A DNA stretch of 64,000 nucleotides, from positions 17,501 through 81,500 of the forward strand of contig NZ_CANQTS010000007.1 of assembly GCF_947626835.1 (NCBI RefSeq). Direction: 5' to 3'. The notes under the pieces are model-generated. The model was given only the letters and a program-made list of their open reading frames with translations. It did not search any database and was not told the origin of the DNA. Positions 1 to 8,258 of this stretch are shown here, one piece after another (positions within the stretch are counted from its first letter, which is position 1; every line of letters begins with the position of its first letter). Source of the DNA: an uncultured Acinetobacter sp. Lineage in GTDB: Bacteria; Pseudomonadota; Gammaproteobacteria; Pseudomonadales; Moraxellaceae. Position numbers and translations under genes: made by a program.

Positions 1-111
1 CATTCTAACAGTTTTTCGCTATTTTTATGAAGCGTGTCTTTAACGAAAATTTAATTGCTAGGCGCTTTTGACAAAGGCTAAGATAAATACAAATTTCAAT
101 AGAGTGATGGC

Positions 112-1107
112 ATGGCGCTAGACCCCATTTGGCAACAACAATTGACCTTAGTCAGCTATGGCAATCAATATCTTGCTCACGACTTAAATTTGAGTCGTTG
201 GCTCAATCACGCGATTTTTGCGCAACATGCCTTTTTCTTTCGGGATTTAAACTCACAGCAGTTGTTGGCACAGCATTTTCAGATTTGGCTTGAAGGCTTA
301 AAAGCCCAAGGTGTGACTCGCTTAAGCCTACATTGCTCCAGTTTATTGCTTAACGAAAAAAATCCCAACCCCAATATTGAGCTGATTCCTTATGCACATT
401 TTATTGTCAGCCATAGCCCAAAAGCCCAACATGCTTGGCTGTGTGGTCGTGAACTTGCTGCTTGGTATCAATCGGAACAAGATTACGAAGCGCCAATTGG
501 ACAAGAGATGGTAAACCGCGTAGAAACTTTATGGCGTTATGAACTTAACAGCAAACTGGCTAAACACATCGCTGCTGATTTACAATGCCCCAATTGGGAT
601 GAAATTGAGCAATTTTTACAAACCGAATTGTTTAACCACCCATTGGCTCAAGATTTTACTGTGCCCCATGCAGGCATGGCTTACTATGGCATTCCAGATC
701 CGCAAGATCAAAGTGATTATCTGGCTTTAATCCCAAGCGAGGTGCAAGCAGATTATGCGCATGAACGCCTACATCAGTTAGATGCATTGACGCAACATAT
801 CGCGACACTAAGAAAATTAGCACAGCAGCAAGACGCTCAAGATTTGCCTGCAGAACGACATCTGCAATATAAACACTTTGCTGAAAAAATTGAGGATTTA
901 CACGCTAAATTTATTGTAAAAGTCGCCAACCACTATGCAACTGCTCACTTAAGTCATCAAAGTGCGCAGACACCATTAGATAGCGCTATAGATGAAAAAC
1001 TCGATTTTCCAACAGCATCAAGCAAGAAAGTCGGTGCAACACATGTGATTAAACTGATTTTAATGACTGCCCTGATTTGTGCAGCTGCATATTATTTTGG
1101 ATTTTAA
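112..1107 (+). CDS. hypothetical tail-anchored membrane protein
   Basis: A 331-residue protein I do not recognise as a named family. The first ~290 residues are soluble-looking, rich in Gln, His and Leu, with a helical, possibly coiled-coil stretch around residues 215-275. The only hydrophobic segment is at the extreme C-terminus (about residues 312-329) and follows a Ser/Lys stretch, so the likely topology is a cytoplasmic body with a C-terminal inner-membrane anchor. The ATG at 112 is the first good start. The gene stands alone and converges on rplT, sharing a bidirectional terminator with it. No function is assigned. Confidence 0.8.
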   Translation: MALDPIWQQQLTLVSYGNQYLAHDLNLSRWLNHAIFAQHAFFFRDLNSQQLLAQHFQIWLEGLKAQGVTRLSLHCSSLLLNEKNPNPNIELIPYAHFIVSHSPKAQHAWLCGRELAAWYQSEQDYEAPIGQEMVNRVETLWRYELNSKLAKHIAADLQCPNWDEIEQFLQTELFNHPLAQDFTVPHAGMAYYGIPDPQDQSDYLALIPSEVQADYAHERLHQLDALTQHIATLRKLAQQQDAQDLPAERHLQYKHFAEKIEDLHAKFIVKVANHYATAHLSHQSAQTPLDSAIDEKLDFPTASSKKVGATHVIKLILMTALICAAAYYFGF

Positions 1108-1110
1108 ACA

Positions 1111-1140
1111 AAAAAAAGACCGCAAAAGCGGTCTTTTTTT
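1111..1140. terminator. bidirectional intrinsic terminator
   Basis: The stem GACCGC/GCGGTC (1118-1123 with 1128-1133) has an AAAA loop, an A-run on the left and a T-run on the right. It can therefore end the 112-1107 gene (+) and rplT (-). Confidence 0.85.
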
Positions 1141-1154
1141 CAAGTCATAAAGAC

Positions 1155-1514
1155 TTATGCAGCCAATGCATCTTTCGCTTTTTGAGCGATAGCAGCAAAC
1201 GCAACAGCGTCATGCATAGCGATGTCAGCAAGTACACGACGGTCGATGATCACTTGAGCTTTTTTCAAGCCAGAGATCATACGGCTGTACGATAAACCAT
1301 TTTGACGAGCACCAGCATTGATACGCGCAATCCATAAAGCACGGAATTGACGTTTCTTTTGACGGCGGTCACGGTAAGCATATTGACCAGCTTTGATTAC
1401 CGCTTGGAACGCTACGCGGTAAACGCGTGAGCGAGCACCGTAGTAACCTTTAGCGCGAGCAAGAATTTTTTTGTGACGGCGATGAGCCTGTACACCACGT
1501 TTTACACGAGCCAT
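1155..1514 (-). CDS. rplT: 50S ribosomal protein L20
   Basis: This 119-residue protein has the usual L20 length and the basic N-terminus (MARVKRG...) and helical body of the family. L20 binds 23S rRNA early in 50S assembly and in E. coli also represses rpmI-rplT translation. It follows rpmI after an 11-base gap, so the two are one transcript. pheS/pheT are not downstream: the next gene is an unrelated convergent ORF. Whether the leader upstream of rpmI keeps an L20 operator cannot be judged by eye. Confidence 0.98.
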   Translation of the reverse strand: MARVKRGVQAHRRHKKILARAKGYYGARSRVYRVAFQAVIKAGQYAYRDRRQKKRQFRALWIARINAGARQNGLSYSRMISGLKKAQVIIDRRVLADIAMHDAVAFAAIAQKAKDALAA

Positions 1515-1525
1515 TTATAATCTCC

Positions 1526-1720
1526 TTAGATGTACGGGCACATAGCGCGAACTGCTGCAACGTCACTTACGTGAACCATTACACAGCCGCGTAATTGACG
1601 AATACGCTTAGCAGATTTTTTGGTCAAAATGTGGCGTTTGAACGCTTGTTTACGCTTAAAACCGTTTGCAGTCGCTTTGAAGCGTTTAGCTGCACCACGG
1701 CGGGTTTTCATCTTAGGCAT
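1526..1720 (-). CDS. rpmI: 50S ribosomal protein L35
   Basis: This is a 64-residue L35 starting [14 protein letters not shown], at the ATG 1718-1720 preceded by a purine-rich AAGAGG site. A longer reading frame runs upstream to 1906, but its extra 62 residues are not L35-like and are rejected. L35 is a small basic protein of the large ribosomal subunit. It is normally translated from the infC-rpmI-rplT transcript. Here infC lies about 3.1 kb upstream, behind its own terminator, so rpmI-rplT must use a separate promoter within roughly 1721-1924. Confidence 0.97.
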   Translation of the reverse strand: MPKMKTRRGAAKRFKATANGFKRKQAFKRHILTKKSAKRIRQLRGCVMVHVSDVAAVRAMCPYI

Positions 1721-1924
1721 AACAACCTCTTTTGAACACCTGTTCGGAACGTCTGCACCATTGCAAAAACGACCTGCAGGTAAGGGAGCCGATATTCTAA
1801 AGCATCTTTGTCTAAAACAAAAGCATTGTTGCTTAATATAAAATGATCTTTTTACTTGCGAGCCATATGATTTTTGGAAATACTGGAACGCATTATTTTT
1901 GCCCATTTTATTAAAATATTGGTT

Positions 1925-2650
1925 ATGAAAGCAATTATCGCTGTAGCACTGTTTAGTTTACCTTTTTGCCTTGCCCATAGTGAGCCAGTCAAAACCCAAC
2001 AATTAACCCCACAAACTTCAGCTGCCCTGCCCGCTCATCTCACCACACGTATTGATTGGCAGCAATTTCCAAAGCCGCATTATCAAAATCAAGACTTAAA
2101 TCGGCAAGATCGTAGCGCAATTGTACGTGTTTCTGCTGATGAAACAGGTAAAGTGACCCAAGCCAGTATCCAAGAAAGTAGTGGTATCAAAAAAATTGAT
2201 CAGGCACTACTCAAAGCCGTAGCAAGCGCGCAAGTCAAACCGCATCAGGTTCAAGACACCACCTTACCTATTATTGGCTATCAAGTCTTTAACTTGAAAT
2301 ATCAACACGATGATCAAGAACTTTGCCAATATCAGTTTAATTCGCAAGTATGGCAAGTACAGCAACAGGGTCAAAAAGCTGCTTTTACTTATCAGCAACA
2401 ACCCGTTTTGGCTTTAACAGAAGATGATTTAAATCAGCATACACGTCGTGTTGCTTTTGAATTAAAAGTGAATAAAAAAGGCGATGTTAAACAAGTCAAA
2501 ATTAACAAAGGCTCAGGCATCTATAACATTGATCAACAAGTGAAAAACGCTGCACAATCGGTACGGTTGAACGTAGCACGTAAATATTGGCTGTATAAAC
2601 CCAATACCTTAAAAGATGAGATTGTATTTAAACTTAATGATTGCGCTTGA
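1925..2650 (+). CDS. periplasmic protein with two TonB-C-like domains
   Basis: A 241-residue protein. The ATG at 1925 is preferred over an in-frame TTG at 1874 because it opens directly onto a signal peptide ([15 protein letters not shown]..., probable cleavage near residue 19). Two repeats of the TonB C-terminal fold pattern are visible, at about residues 60-125 ([11 protein letters not shown]...[11 protein letters not shown]) and 165-238 ([11 protein letters not shown]...[11 protein letters not shown]). TonB itself carries one such domain behind an N-terminal anchor and a Pro-rich spacer, and neither of those is present. Two cysteines (about 134 and 240) could pair in the periplasm. The role is unknown and a true energy-transducing function is doubtful. 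The stop codon abuts the next gene's stop on the other strand. Confidence 0.8.
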   Translation: MKAIIAVALFSLPFCLAHSEPVKTQQLTPQTSAALPAHLTTRIDWQQFPKPHYQNQDLNRQDRSAIVRVSADETGKVTQASIQESSGIKKIDQALLKAVASAQVKPHQVQDTTLPIIGYQVFNLKYQHDDQELCQYQFNSQVWQVQQQGQKAAFTYQQQPVLALTEDDLNQHTRRVAFELKVNKKGDVKQVKINKGSGIYNIDQQVKNAAQSVRLNVARKYWLYKPNTLKDEIVFKLNDCA

Positions 2651-3073
2651 TTACCATAACCAAAATACCAGATAAATAAACAGATAACGTCCGATTTTTG
2701 CCACACTCACCATCAGTAAAAATCGGATGAAATTTTCTCGCATTAAACCAGCAATCAAGGTAATGGGATCACCAATGATCGGGGTCCAACTCAACAATAA
2801 CGACCAAAACCCATAACGATGATACAGCTTTTGTGCGCGATTAAGTTTTTGCTCTGATACAGGAAACCATTTTTTATCTTTAAAATGTTGTGCCTTAACG
2901 CCTAAGTACCAATTGACACAACTGCCTAAAATATTCCCCACGCTTGCCACAACAATCAGCAAAGCTGCTGCGTAATCGGTTTGGCTTAATAAACCTAGCA
3001 ATACCGCCTCAGATTGTAACGGCAATAAAGTGGCTGCACCAAAGGCACTTAGAAACAGCAGCAACAGTGCCAA
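2651..3073 (-). CDS. yqaA: YqaA-family (SNARE-associated/DedA-like) inner-membrane protein
   Basis: This 140-residue polytopic membrane protein matches the small YqaA branch of the VTT/DedA superfamily: SAFGAATLLPLQSEAVL near the N-terminus, GNILGSCVNWYLG in the middle and the hallmark LLLSWTPIIGDPITLIAG in the second half. The start is a TTG one base after the stop of the upstream gene (TAA T TTG), with an AGG in the end of that gene as ribosome binding site. That suggests translational coupling. DedA-type proteins are linked to lipid scrambling and membrane homeostasis; the exact substrate here is unknown. Confidence 0.85.
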   Translation of the reverse strand: MALLLLFLSAFGAATLLPLQSEAVLLGLLSQTDYAAALLIVVASVGNILGSCVNWYLGVKAQHFKDKKWFPVSEQKLNRAQKLYHRYGFWSLLLSWTPIIGDPITLIAGLMRENFIRFLLMVSVAKIGRYLFIYLVFWLW

Positions 3074-3074
3074 A

Positions 3075-3359
3075 TTACAAACCTAAACGCTTTTTGGTAC
3101 GGCTATATTCAAGACTTGACCAAACACACATCAAAATCAACACCACAATACGCGCCCATGAATAAATCTCTGCAATCGGACTAATCGCAGCGCGCAACAT
3201 ATTTTGATCTTTAGTGGCTAAACTTTCCGCAATTTTTTGCACATGCACTGCTTCTGCCACAAACAACAATAAGCATAAGGCAATACCAAAAATAATACTT
3301 AAATAGATTCGTGCGTTATTTTCAACAATACGCGTTAAATTTAAGAAAAACTGTTGCAT
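3075..3359 (-). CDS. small two-helix membrane protein, unknown function
   Basis: This 94-residue protein has two hydrophobic segments (about residues 17-37 and 67-84), separated by a polar loop containing a KIAES...ATKDQN stretch, and ends in a basic tail. I do not recognise the family. It lies between the GST gene (44 bases upstream) and yqaA (1 base downstream) on the same strand, so a GST-membrane protein-yqaA operon is likely. Confidence 0.75.
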   Translation of the reverse strand: MQQFFLNLTRIVENNARIYLSIIFGIALCLLLFVAEAVHVQKIAESLATKDQNMLRAAISPIAEIYSWARIVVLILMCVWSSLEYSRTKKRLGL

Positions 3360-3403
3360 TGACCCAGACCATTGAAAAAAGATTCATCTGCATGGTAGCA
3401 GAT

Positions 3404-4027
3404 TTAAGCCGTGAGCTGAATTGCCAAGGCACGTTGCACCGCAGGACGTGCAGTGAGACGCTGCATATAAGCCAAAACATGCGGATAGTCTGCCAAATCA
3501 ATTTGTTGCCACTCATGGCGTAAAATCCAAGGCAAAATTGCCATATCTGCAATCGAGTAATCACCTGCAACATAGTCACGATTTGTAAGCTGCGTATCTA
3601 ACACCCTGTATAAACGCTTAGTTTCTGCCACATAACGCTCGGTTGCATAAGTAATTCGCTCAGGAGCAAAGCGACTAAAATGATGGTTTTGTCCTAGCAT
3701 TGGGCCAAAACCACCCATTTGCCACATCAACCATTGCTCTACTTCTATACGCTCAACTGCATCGTTTGGATAAAACTGAGCACTTTTACGAGCTAAGTAT
3801 TGCAAAATTGCGCCTGATTCAAATACCGAAATTGGCTCACCACGCGGTCCATCTTGATCAACAATGGCAGGAATTTTATTGTTGGGTGAGATTTTTAAAA
3901 AATCAGCTTGAAATTGATCATCTTGGCTAATATTGATCAGCACAACTCGATACTCAAATCCCATTTCTTCTAAGGCAATGCTAATTTTATGACCATTGGG
4001 GGTGGGCCAATAATAAAGATCAATCAT
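3404..4027 (-). CDS. yfcG: glutathione S-transferase family protein, YfcG-like
   Basis: This 207-residue cytosolic GST is closely similar to the Nu-class enzyme YfcG of E. coli. It begins MIDLYYWPTPNGHK (the TPNG motif at residues 9-12 positions glutathione) and continues with NNKIPAIVD and FESGAILQYLA of the thioredoxin-like domain. The all-helical C-terminal domain starts near residue 90 and holds the SIADMAILPW motif. YfcG-type enzymes reduce disulfides with two bound glutathione molecules rather than conjugating xenobiotics; this assignment is by similarity. It heads the probable operon with the small membrane protein and yqaA. Confidence 0.85.
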   Translation of the reverse strand: MIDLYYWPTPNGHKISIALEEMGFEYRVVLINISQDDQFQADFLKISPNNKIPAIVDQDGPRGEPISVFESGAILQYLARKSAQFYPNDAVERIEVEQWLMWQMGGFGPMLGQNHHFSRFAPERITYATERYVAETKRLYRVLDTQLTNRDYVAGDYSIADMAILPWILRHEWQQIDLADYPHVLAYMQRLTARPAVQRALAIQLTA

Positions 4028-4155
4028 GAACTATTAAACTCCGTTTTTTTAATCAATAGAATTTTTATAACATGCTTTAAGCAGATTTTTTGTAAAGAAA
4101 ATGTTTTATAAAAACAATTAATTAAAATTTTATAAATAAATTTTTTTATTTTTTT

Positions 4156-4184
4156 CTTGAAATTTTTTAAGCTAAACCTATATA
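4156..4184 (+). promoter_or_regulatory. probable heat-shock (sigma32-like) promoter of hsp20
   Basis: CTTGAAA at 4156-4162 matches the sigma32 -35 box. CCTATAT at 4177-4183, 14 bases later, is a partial match to its -10 box (consensus CCCCATnT). The same DNA also reads as a sigma70 promoter (TTGAAA 4157-4162, 16-base spacer, TATATA 4179-4184). Either way transcription would start near 4190 and give a leader of about 100 bases. Confidence 0.5.
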
Positions 4185-4189
4185 AAAAA

Positions 4190-4291
4190 TACGCAAACGA
4201 TCTGTTTTGGATGTTGAGCGTCAGGTTGCGAATATTGAATTGCAGCCACTTATTTGTATGACTTTGCTAACCTTAGGAGGTTTTATCAATG
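4190..4291 (+). promoter_or_regulatory. 5' leader with ROSE-like RNA thermometer hairpin
   Basis: TTTGCT (4263-4268) can fold over the Shine-Dalgarno sequence AGGAGG (4275-4280) with loop AACCTT. The pairs are U-A, C-G, a G-G mismatch, U-A and two U-G wobbles. A UUGCU box facing the ribosome binding site with an internal G-G contact is the defining element of ROSE thermometers, which control small heat-shock genes in proteobacteria. The leader length fits. The upstream hairpins of the leader were not modelled. Confidence 0.5.
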
Positions 4292-4735
4292 AGTAACATG
4301 ACTTTAAGCCCATTATTTCGTCGTGGTATTGGCTTTGACCGTTTAAATGATTTCTTCGACTATGCCATGCAAAGCGACACTCCAAATTATCCGCCATATA
4401 ACATCGAAAAACGCGGTGACAATACTTACCGTATTGTGGTGGCAGCCGCAGGCTTTGATCAAGATGAATTGGCCATTCACCTTGAAAATCGCGTGTTAAG
4501 CATTACGGCACAGCCTAAAGCACAAGACCAAGAACAGGTTGAGTTCTTACATAAAGGCATTGCCCGTCGTGCATTTAAACTGTCATTACGTTTGGATGAA
4601 TATATTGAAGTGCAACAAGCCGATTACCAAAATGGTTTGCTGTCAATTGACTTACAACGCATTATCCCTGAAGAAAAGCTACCGCGCCAAATTCCAATTG
4701 GACATCAACTTGAGCAAATTGAAACACAGGCTTAA
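4289..4735 (+). CDS. ibpA: small heat-shock protein, Hsp20/IbpA family
   Basis: This 148-residue alpha-crystallin-type chaperone has an N-terminal arm (residues 1-35), an alpha-crystallin domain from about YNIEKRGDNTYRIVV to QNGLLSIDL (the NGLLSI signature near residue 112), and a C-terminal IPI (I-x-I) tail motif needed for oligomer formation. It acts as an ATP-independent holdase that binds unfolding proteins during heat stress and passes them to DnaK/ClpB. The gene is monocistronic, behind a heat-shock-like promoter and a thermometer-like leader, and ends at a terminator shared with infC. Confidence 0.95.
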   Translation: MSNMTLSPLFRRGIGFDRLNDFFDYAMQSDTPNYPPYNIEKRGDNTYRIVVAAAGFDQDELAIHLENRVLSITAQPKAQDQEQVEFLHKGIARRAFKLSLRLDEYIEVQQADYQNGLLSIDLQRIIPEEKLPRQIPIGHQLEQIETQA

Positions 4736-4761
4736 TATTCTTGCCGTAGAATAAGGCATAA

Positions 4762-4789
4762 AAAAAGCGCTGCAACTGCAGCGCTTTTT
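4762..4789. terminator. bidirectional terminator between hsp20 and infC
   Basis: A long perfect stem (AAAAAGCGCTGCA with TGCAGCGCTTTTT) carries A- and T-runs at its two ends. It serves hsp20 (+) and the thrS-infC transcript (-), and it isolates infC from rpmI-rplT. Confidence 0.85.
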
Positions 4790-4798
4790 GATGGGTGA

Positions 4799-5347
4799 TT
4801 ACTTTTTCTTTTTCGGTCCAAGTAACATACCCATTTGACGACCTTCCATTTTTGGAGATTGCTCAACAACACCAAAATCAACTACGTCAGCTTCAACTTT
4901 TTGTAATTGCGCTAAACCTAATTGTTGATGGGCCATTTCACGACCACGGAAACGAAGGGTGATTTTCACCTTGTTGCCTTCTTCAAGGAACTTGATGATT
5001 GAACGTAATTTTACGTTGTAATCACCAACATCAGTACCAGGGCGGAGCTTGATTTCTTTCACCTGTACTTGATGTTGTTTTTTCTTCGCTTCTTTTTGCT
5101 TTTGCTTAAGGTCAAACAAATGCTTGTTAAAGTCCATAATTTTACAAACTGGTGGCTCAGCATTGGCAACGATCTCAACCAAGTCAAGATCAACAGCTTC
5201 TGCAGCGCGCACGGCGTCTGCTAAGCTTACAATACCTTTTTGCTCACCATTTTCGTCTACAAGACGAACTTCTTTAGCACGAATTTCATCATTCAAAGCA
5301 GGACGGTTTGACTTACCGCCCTGTTGATTACGGTCAGGCTGTTTAAT
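4799..5347 (-). CDS. infC: translation initiation factor IF-3 (AUU start)
   Basis: The protein is 182 residues when started at the ATT at 5345-5347. A simple ORF call starts 17 codons later at a TTG (5296) and loses the N-terminal segment [17 protein letters not shown], which lines up with the E. coli IF-3 N-terminus. GGAG, lying across the thrS stop, is 8 bases upstream of ATT, and thrS ends only 5 bases before it. IF-3 binds the 30S subunit, blocks 50S joining and discriminates against non-standard start codons, so an AUU start gives the known self-regulation. The N- and C-domains are joined by a lysine-rich linker. [14 protein letters not shown] closes the protein. Confidence 0.95.
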   Translation of the reverse strand: MKQPDRNQQGGKSNRPALNDEIRAKEVRLVDENGEQKGIVSLADAVRAAEAVDLDLVEIVANAEPPVCKIMDFNKHLFDLKQKQKEAKKKQHQVQVKEIKLRPGTDVGDYNVKLRSIIKFLEEGNKVKITLRFRGREMAHQQLGLAQLQKVEADVVDFGVVEQSPKMEGRQMGMLLGPKKKK

Positions 5348-5352
5348 CGCTG

Positions 5353-7275
5353 TTACTCCACAATGTACCGGCCGCGTTCGGCAACGGCTACTTTCACTAA
5401 GTCAACGAAAGCATCGATTGACATAGTACCCAAATTTTTCCCTGAGCGGGTACGCACGTTTACAGTACCTTCTTCAACTTCACGGTCACCTAAAACCAGT
5501 AAGTAAGGAATACGTTCTAACGTACGTTCACGAATCTTAAAGCCGATTTTCTCATTTCTCAAGTCTGAAATCGCGCGGATACCGCTTTCTTTAAGTTTTG
5601 CGACGACTGACTCACACGCTTCGGCTTGTGAATCAGTAATGTTCATCACGCAGGCTTGAGTTGGTGCCAACCAAGGTGGCATAAAGCCTGCATAGTGCTC
5701 AATTAAAATACCAATGAAGCGTTCAAAACTGCCTAAGATCGCACGGTGTAACATCACAGGCTGATCACGGTCGTTGTCTTCAGTGACATACGAGGCGTCT
5801 AAACGCTCTGGTAAGTTAAAGTCACACTGAATAGTACCACATTGCCATACACGACCTAAGCAGTCTTTTAAAGAGAATTCAATTTTTGGACCGTAGAATG
5901 CGCCTTCACCCGGTTGTAATTCCCACTCAAGACCGGCTGCATCTAAAGCATCAGCTAAAGATTTTTCTGCCATATCCCAAAGCGCGTCATCACCTACACG
6001 TTTTTCAGGACGTGTAGAGAGTTTCATTTGCACATCTTCAAAACCAAAGTCTTTATAAACATCTAAGGTTAATTTAATGAAGTCTGCAACTTCTTGACCA
6101 ATCTGTTCTTTAGTACAGAAAATATGCGCGTCATCTTGAGTAAAGCCACGTACACGCATAATGCCATGTAATGAACCCGATGGTTCGTTACGGTGACAAG
6201 AACCAAACTCGGCTAAACGTACCGGTAAATCACGGTAAGATTTTAAACCTTGATTGAACACTTGTACGTGACAAGGACAGTTCATAGGTTTAACGGCATA
6301 GTTACGATTTTCAGAATGGGTGGTAAACATGTTATCTGCGTAGTTGGCAGCATGTCCTGATTTTTCCCATAAAGTAAAATCAACCACTTGTGGGGTACGA
6401 ATTTCTTCATAACCATTGTCTTGTTGTACTTTACGCATGTATTGCTCAAGTACTTGGTAAATCGTCCAACCGTTTGGATGCCAGAACACCATACCCGGTG
6501 CTTCTTCTTGCATATGGAACAAATCAAGCGCTTTACCAATTTTACGGTGATCGCGTTTTTCTGCTTCTTCAATACGTTTTACATAGGCAGCAAGCTGCTT
6601 TTTATCTGCCCAAGCAGTACCGTAAACACGTTGTAATTGTTCGTTTTTCGCATCACCACGCCAGTAAGCACCTGACATTTTAGTCAGTTTAAAGGCTTTT
6701 AAGAATTTGGTGTTTGGAACGTGCGGACCACGACACATATCCAAATAGTCTTGATGGTAGTACAAGCCCATTTCGGTTTCTTCAGGCATGTCTGCAATCA
6801 AGCGTAATTTGTAGTCTTCGCCACGCGCTGTGAACTCTGCAATCACTTCATCACGCGGTGTCATTTTTTTAATGACATCATAATCTTGGTCGATGAGCTT
6901 TTTCATGCGCGCTTCGATGGCAGCCATGTCATCTGGCGTAAACGGCTTTTCACTGAAAATATCGTAATAAAAACCATCTTCAATGACAGGACCAATCACC
7001 ATCTTCGCTTCAGGGAACAATTGCTTAACCGCATGACCCACTAAATGTGCGCAAGAGTGACGAATGATGTGAACACCATCTTCATCTTTTGGCGTGATGA
7101 TTTGTAAGGTTGCGTCTTCAGTAATTAAGTCAGAAGCATCAACGAGTTGACCGTTAACACGACCTGCAACTGTATTTTTTGCAAGACCCGGACCGATGCT
7201 CAGCGCAACGTCCATCACAGATACGGCTTGATCAAACTGTTTTTGATCGCCATTTGGCAAAGTGATAATTGGCAT
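5353..7275 (-). CDS. thrS: threonine-tRNA ligase
   Basis: This 640-residue enzyme is full length for class II ThrRS. It has an N-terminal TGS domain (residues 1-60), an editing domain with [10 protein letters not shown] near residue 73 and the conserved Cys near 182 (DMCRGPH), the catalytic core with the zinc Cys in [10 protein letters not shown], motif 2 around [11 protein letters not shown], motif 3 ([14 protein letters not shown]), and an anticodon-binding C-terminal domain. It charges tRNA-Thr and edits Ser-tRNA-Thr. It is co-transcribed with infC. The 157-base leader (7276-7432) might hold an operator, as in E. coli, but no tRNA-like fold was established here. Confidence 0.98.
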   Translation of the reverse strand: MPIITLPNGDQKQFDQAVSVMDVALSIGPGLAKNTVAGRVNGQLVDASDLITEDATLQIITPKDEDGVHIIRHSCAHLVGHAVKQLFPEAKMVIGPVIEDGFYYDIFSEKPFTPDDMAAIEARMKKLIDQDYDVIKKMTPRDEVIAEFTARGEDYKLRLIADMPEETEMGLYYHQDYLDMCRGPHVPNTKFLKAFKLTKMSGAYWRGDAKNEQLQRVYGTAWADKKQLAAYVKRIEEAEKRDHRKIGKALDLFHMQEEAPGMVFWHPNGWTIYQVLEQYMRKVQQDNGYEEIRTPQVVDFTLWEKSGHAANYADNMFTTHSENRNYAVKPMNCPCHVQVFNQGLKSYRDLPVRLAEFGSCHRNEPSGSLHGIMRVRGFTQDDAHIFCTKEQIGQEVADFIKLTLDVYKDFGFEDVQMKLSTRPEKRVGDDALWDMAEKSLADALDAAGLEWELQPGEGAFYGPKIEFSLKDCLGRVWQCGTIQCDFNLPERLDASYVTEDNDRDQPVMLHRAILGSFERFIGILIEHYAGFMPPWLAPTQACVMNITDSQAEACESVVAKLKESGIRAISDLRNEKIGFKIRERTLERIPYLLVLGDREVEEGTVNVRTRSGKNLGTMSIDAFVDLVKVAVAERGRYIVE

Positions 7276-7425
7276 AGAAAATCCTTAAGGAGTGATGCCC
7301 CGTACCATAGAGCATGTCACCGCGAGATTATGATCGAGGAAATTCCTCAAAAGATAAAAACGGTGGATAAATAAAAATCGTCTTGAATTTTACACGGCTT
7401 AACCCATGGATTAAACCTTTCGAAT

Positions 7426-7455
7426 TAAAAAAAGCGGCCACAGCCGCTGTTTTTA
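7426..7455 (-). terminator. intrinsic terminator of darP
   Basis: The stem AGCGGC/GCCGCT (7433-7438 with 7443-7448) has a CACA loop. On the minus strand it is followed by a run of T (complement of 7426-7432). Confidence 0.8.
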
Positions 7456-7986
7456 TTGATCCGAGATGAGTGCTACTTGTTGGATGTAGTTAAATAATTT
7501 TAACTTCGATGCCGCAAGCTCTTCTTCAGAGACTTGTTTGTTGATATCACGCTGAATTCGTAAAATATGCTGACGAATCGGGTGATGCTCAGCGGCATTG
7601 TGCGCCTTCATAAACTCTTTAATGACAGGGTCGCCTTGATTGATCATACGATCAACCCAACGTTGTAACTGTGCAGTTTTTTTCGCGCCTTGTTGTGGCG
7701 TTAAGTAAGATAAAATCACGCTTTCATCTTCATTGCGCAATAATTTACCAATACGTAAAAATTGACGACGACGTGCCTCACCTGAAGTGATCGCACGGAC
7801 ATCAAGCAGTGCCTCAATTAAGCGTTCTTCAACAGGGAGATTATTGATTTGCTTAACATTAAGTTGTGCAAGCTGCTCACCTAAAGCGGCCATACGTTGT
7901 ACGGCTTTTTTCTGTTCGGTTTTACTTGCACGTCCTTCCAAAGATTCAAAGTCTTCTTCGGTAAAACGGGTTGATCGACGTGCCAC
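7453..7986 (-). CDS. darP: dual-action ribosomal maturation protein DarP (YjgA, DUF615)
   Basis: This 177-residue protein has the family features: an acidic/Ser start (RRSTRFTEEDFESLEGRASKTEQKK), then a four-helix body with LPVEERLIEALLDVRAITSGEARRRQFLRIGKLLR and a C-terminal helical domain. The family binds pre-50S particles and promotes late large-subunit maturation; it was earlier called a Tpr-like factor YjgA. It starts 2 bases after the ptsO stop, so it is probably the last gene of the rapZ-ptsO-darP transcript. Confidence 0.92.
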   Translation of the reverse strand: MARRSTRFTEEDFESLEGRASKTEQKKAVQRMAALGEQLAQLNVKQINNLPVEERLIEALLDVRAITSGEARRRQFLRIGKLLRNEDESVILSYLTPQQGAKKTAQLQRWVDRMINQGDPVIKEFMKAHNAAEHHPIRQHILRIQRDINKQVSEEELAASKLKLFNYIQQVALISDQ

Positions 7987-7988
7987 GA

Positions 7989-8258
7989 TTAATCTGCCTC
8001 GTAAAATTTTGCTGCAAATAGTGCTTGAATCTCAGACAAAGCTTTTTCTTCATCTAAACCTTCAATCACCAAGCGTAAAGTTGTGCCCTTGCCTGCACCA
8101 AGCATCAGCAAAGACATAATATTTTTTGCATCGACTAATTTGTCACCTTTGCCAATTTGAATCGATGAACGAAATTTGGTAGTGACCTCAATTAGCTTAC
8201 CAGATGCACGCGCATGTAAACCTAGTTTATTCATTACGTCAACAGTTGTTTCGATCAT
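7989..8258 (-). CDS. ptsO: phosphocarrier protein NPr (HPr family)
   Basis: This 89-residue HPr-fold protein contains the LGLHARA motif with the phospho-acceptor His at residue 15, and [14 protein letters not shown] around the regulatory Ser region, which is more like NPr than HPr. The ATG at 8256-8258 overlaps the rapZ stop as ATGA, and an upstream extension of the frame (to 8300) is rejected. NPr passes phosphate from EI-Ntr to EIIA-Ntr in the nitrogen PTS, a regulatory rather than sugar-uptake system. ptsN itself is not beside it in this window. Confidence 0.92.
   Translation of the reverse strand: MIETTVDVMNKLGLHARASGKLIEVTTKFRSSIQIGKGDKLVDAKNIMSLLMLGAGKGTTLRLVIEGLDEEKALSEIQALFAAKFYEAD

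Noticed and set aside
68..73. Perfect TTGACA -35 box upstream of the first gene
   Set aside because: No acceptable -10 hexamer occurs 16-18 bases downstream (91-96 reads AAATTT).
1721..1906. 62-residue N-terminal extension of rpmI
   Set aside because: It is not L35-like, it lies in the leader, and a good ATG with a ribosome site lies at 1718-1720.
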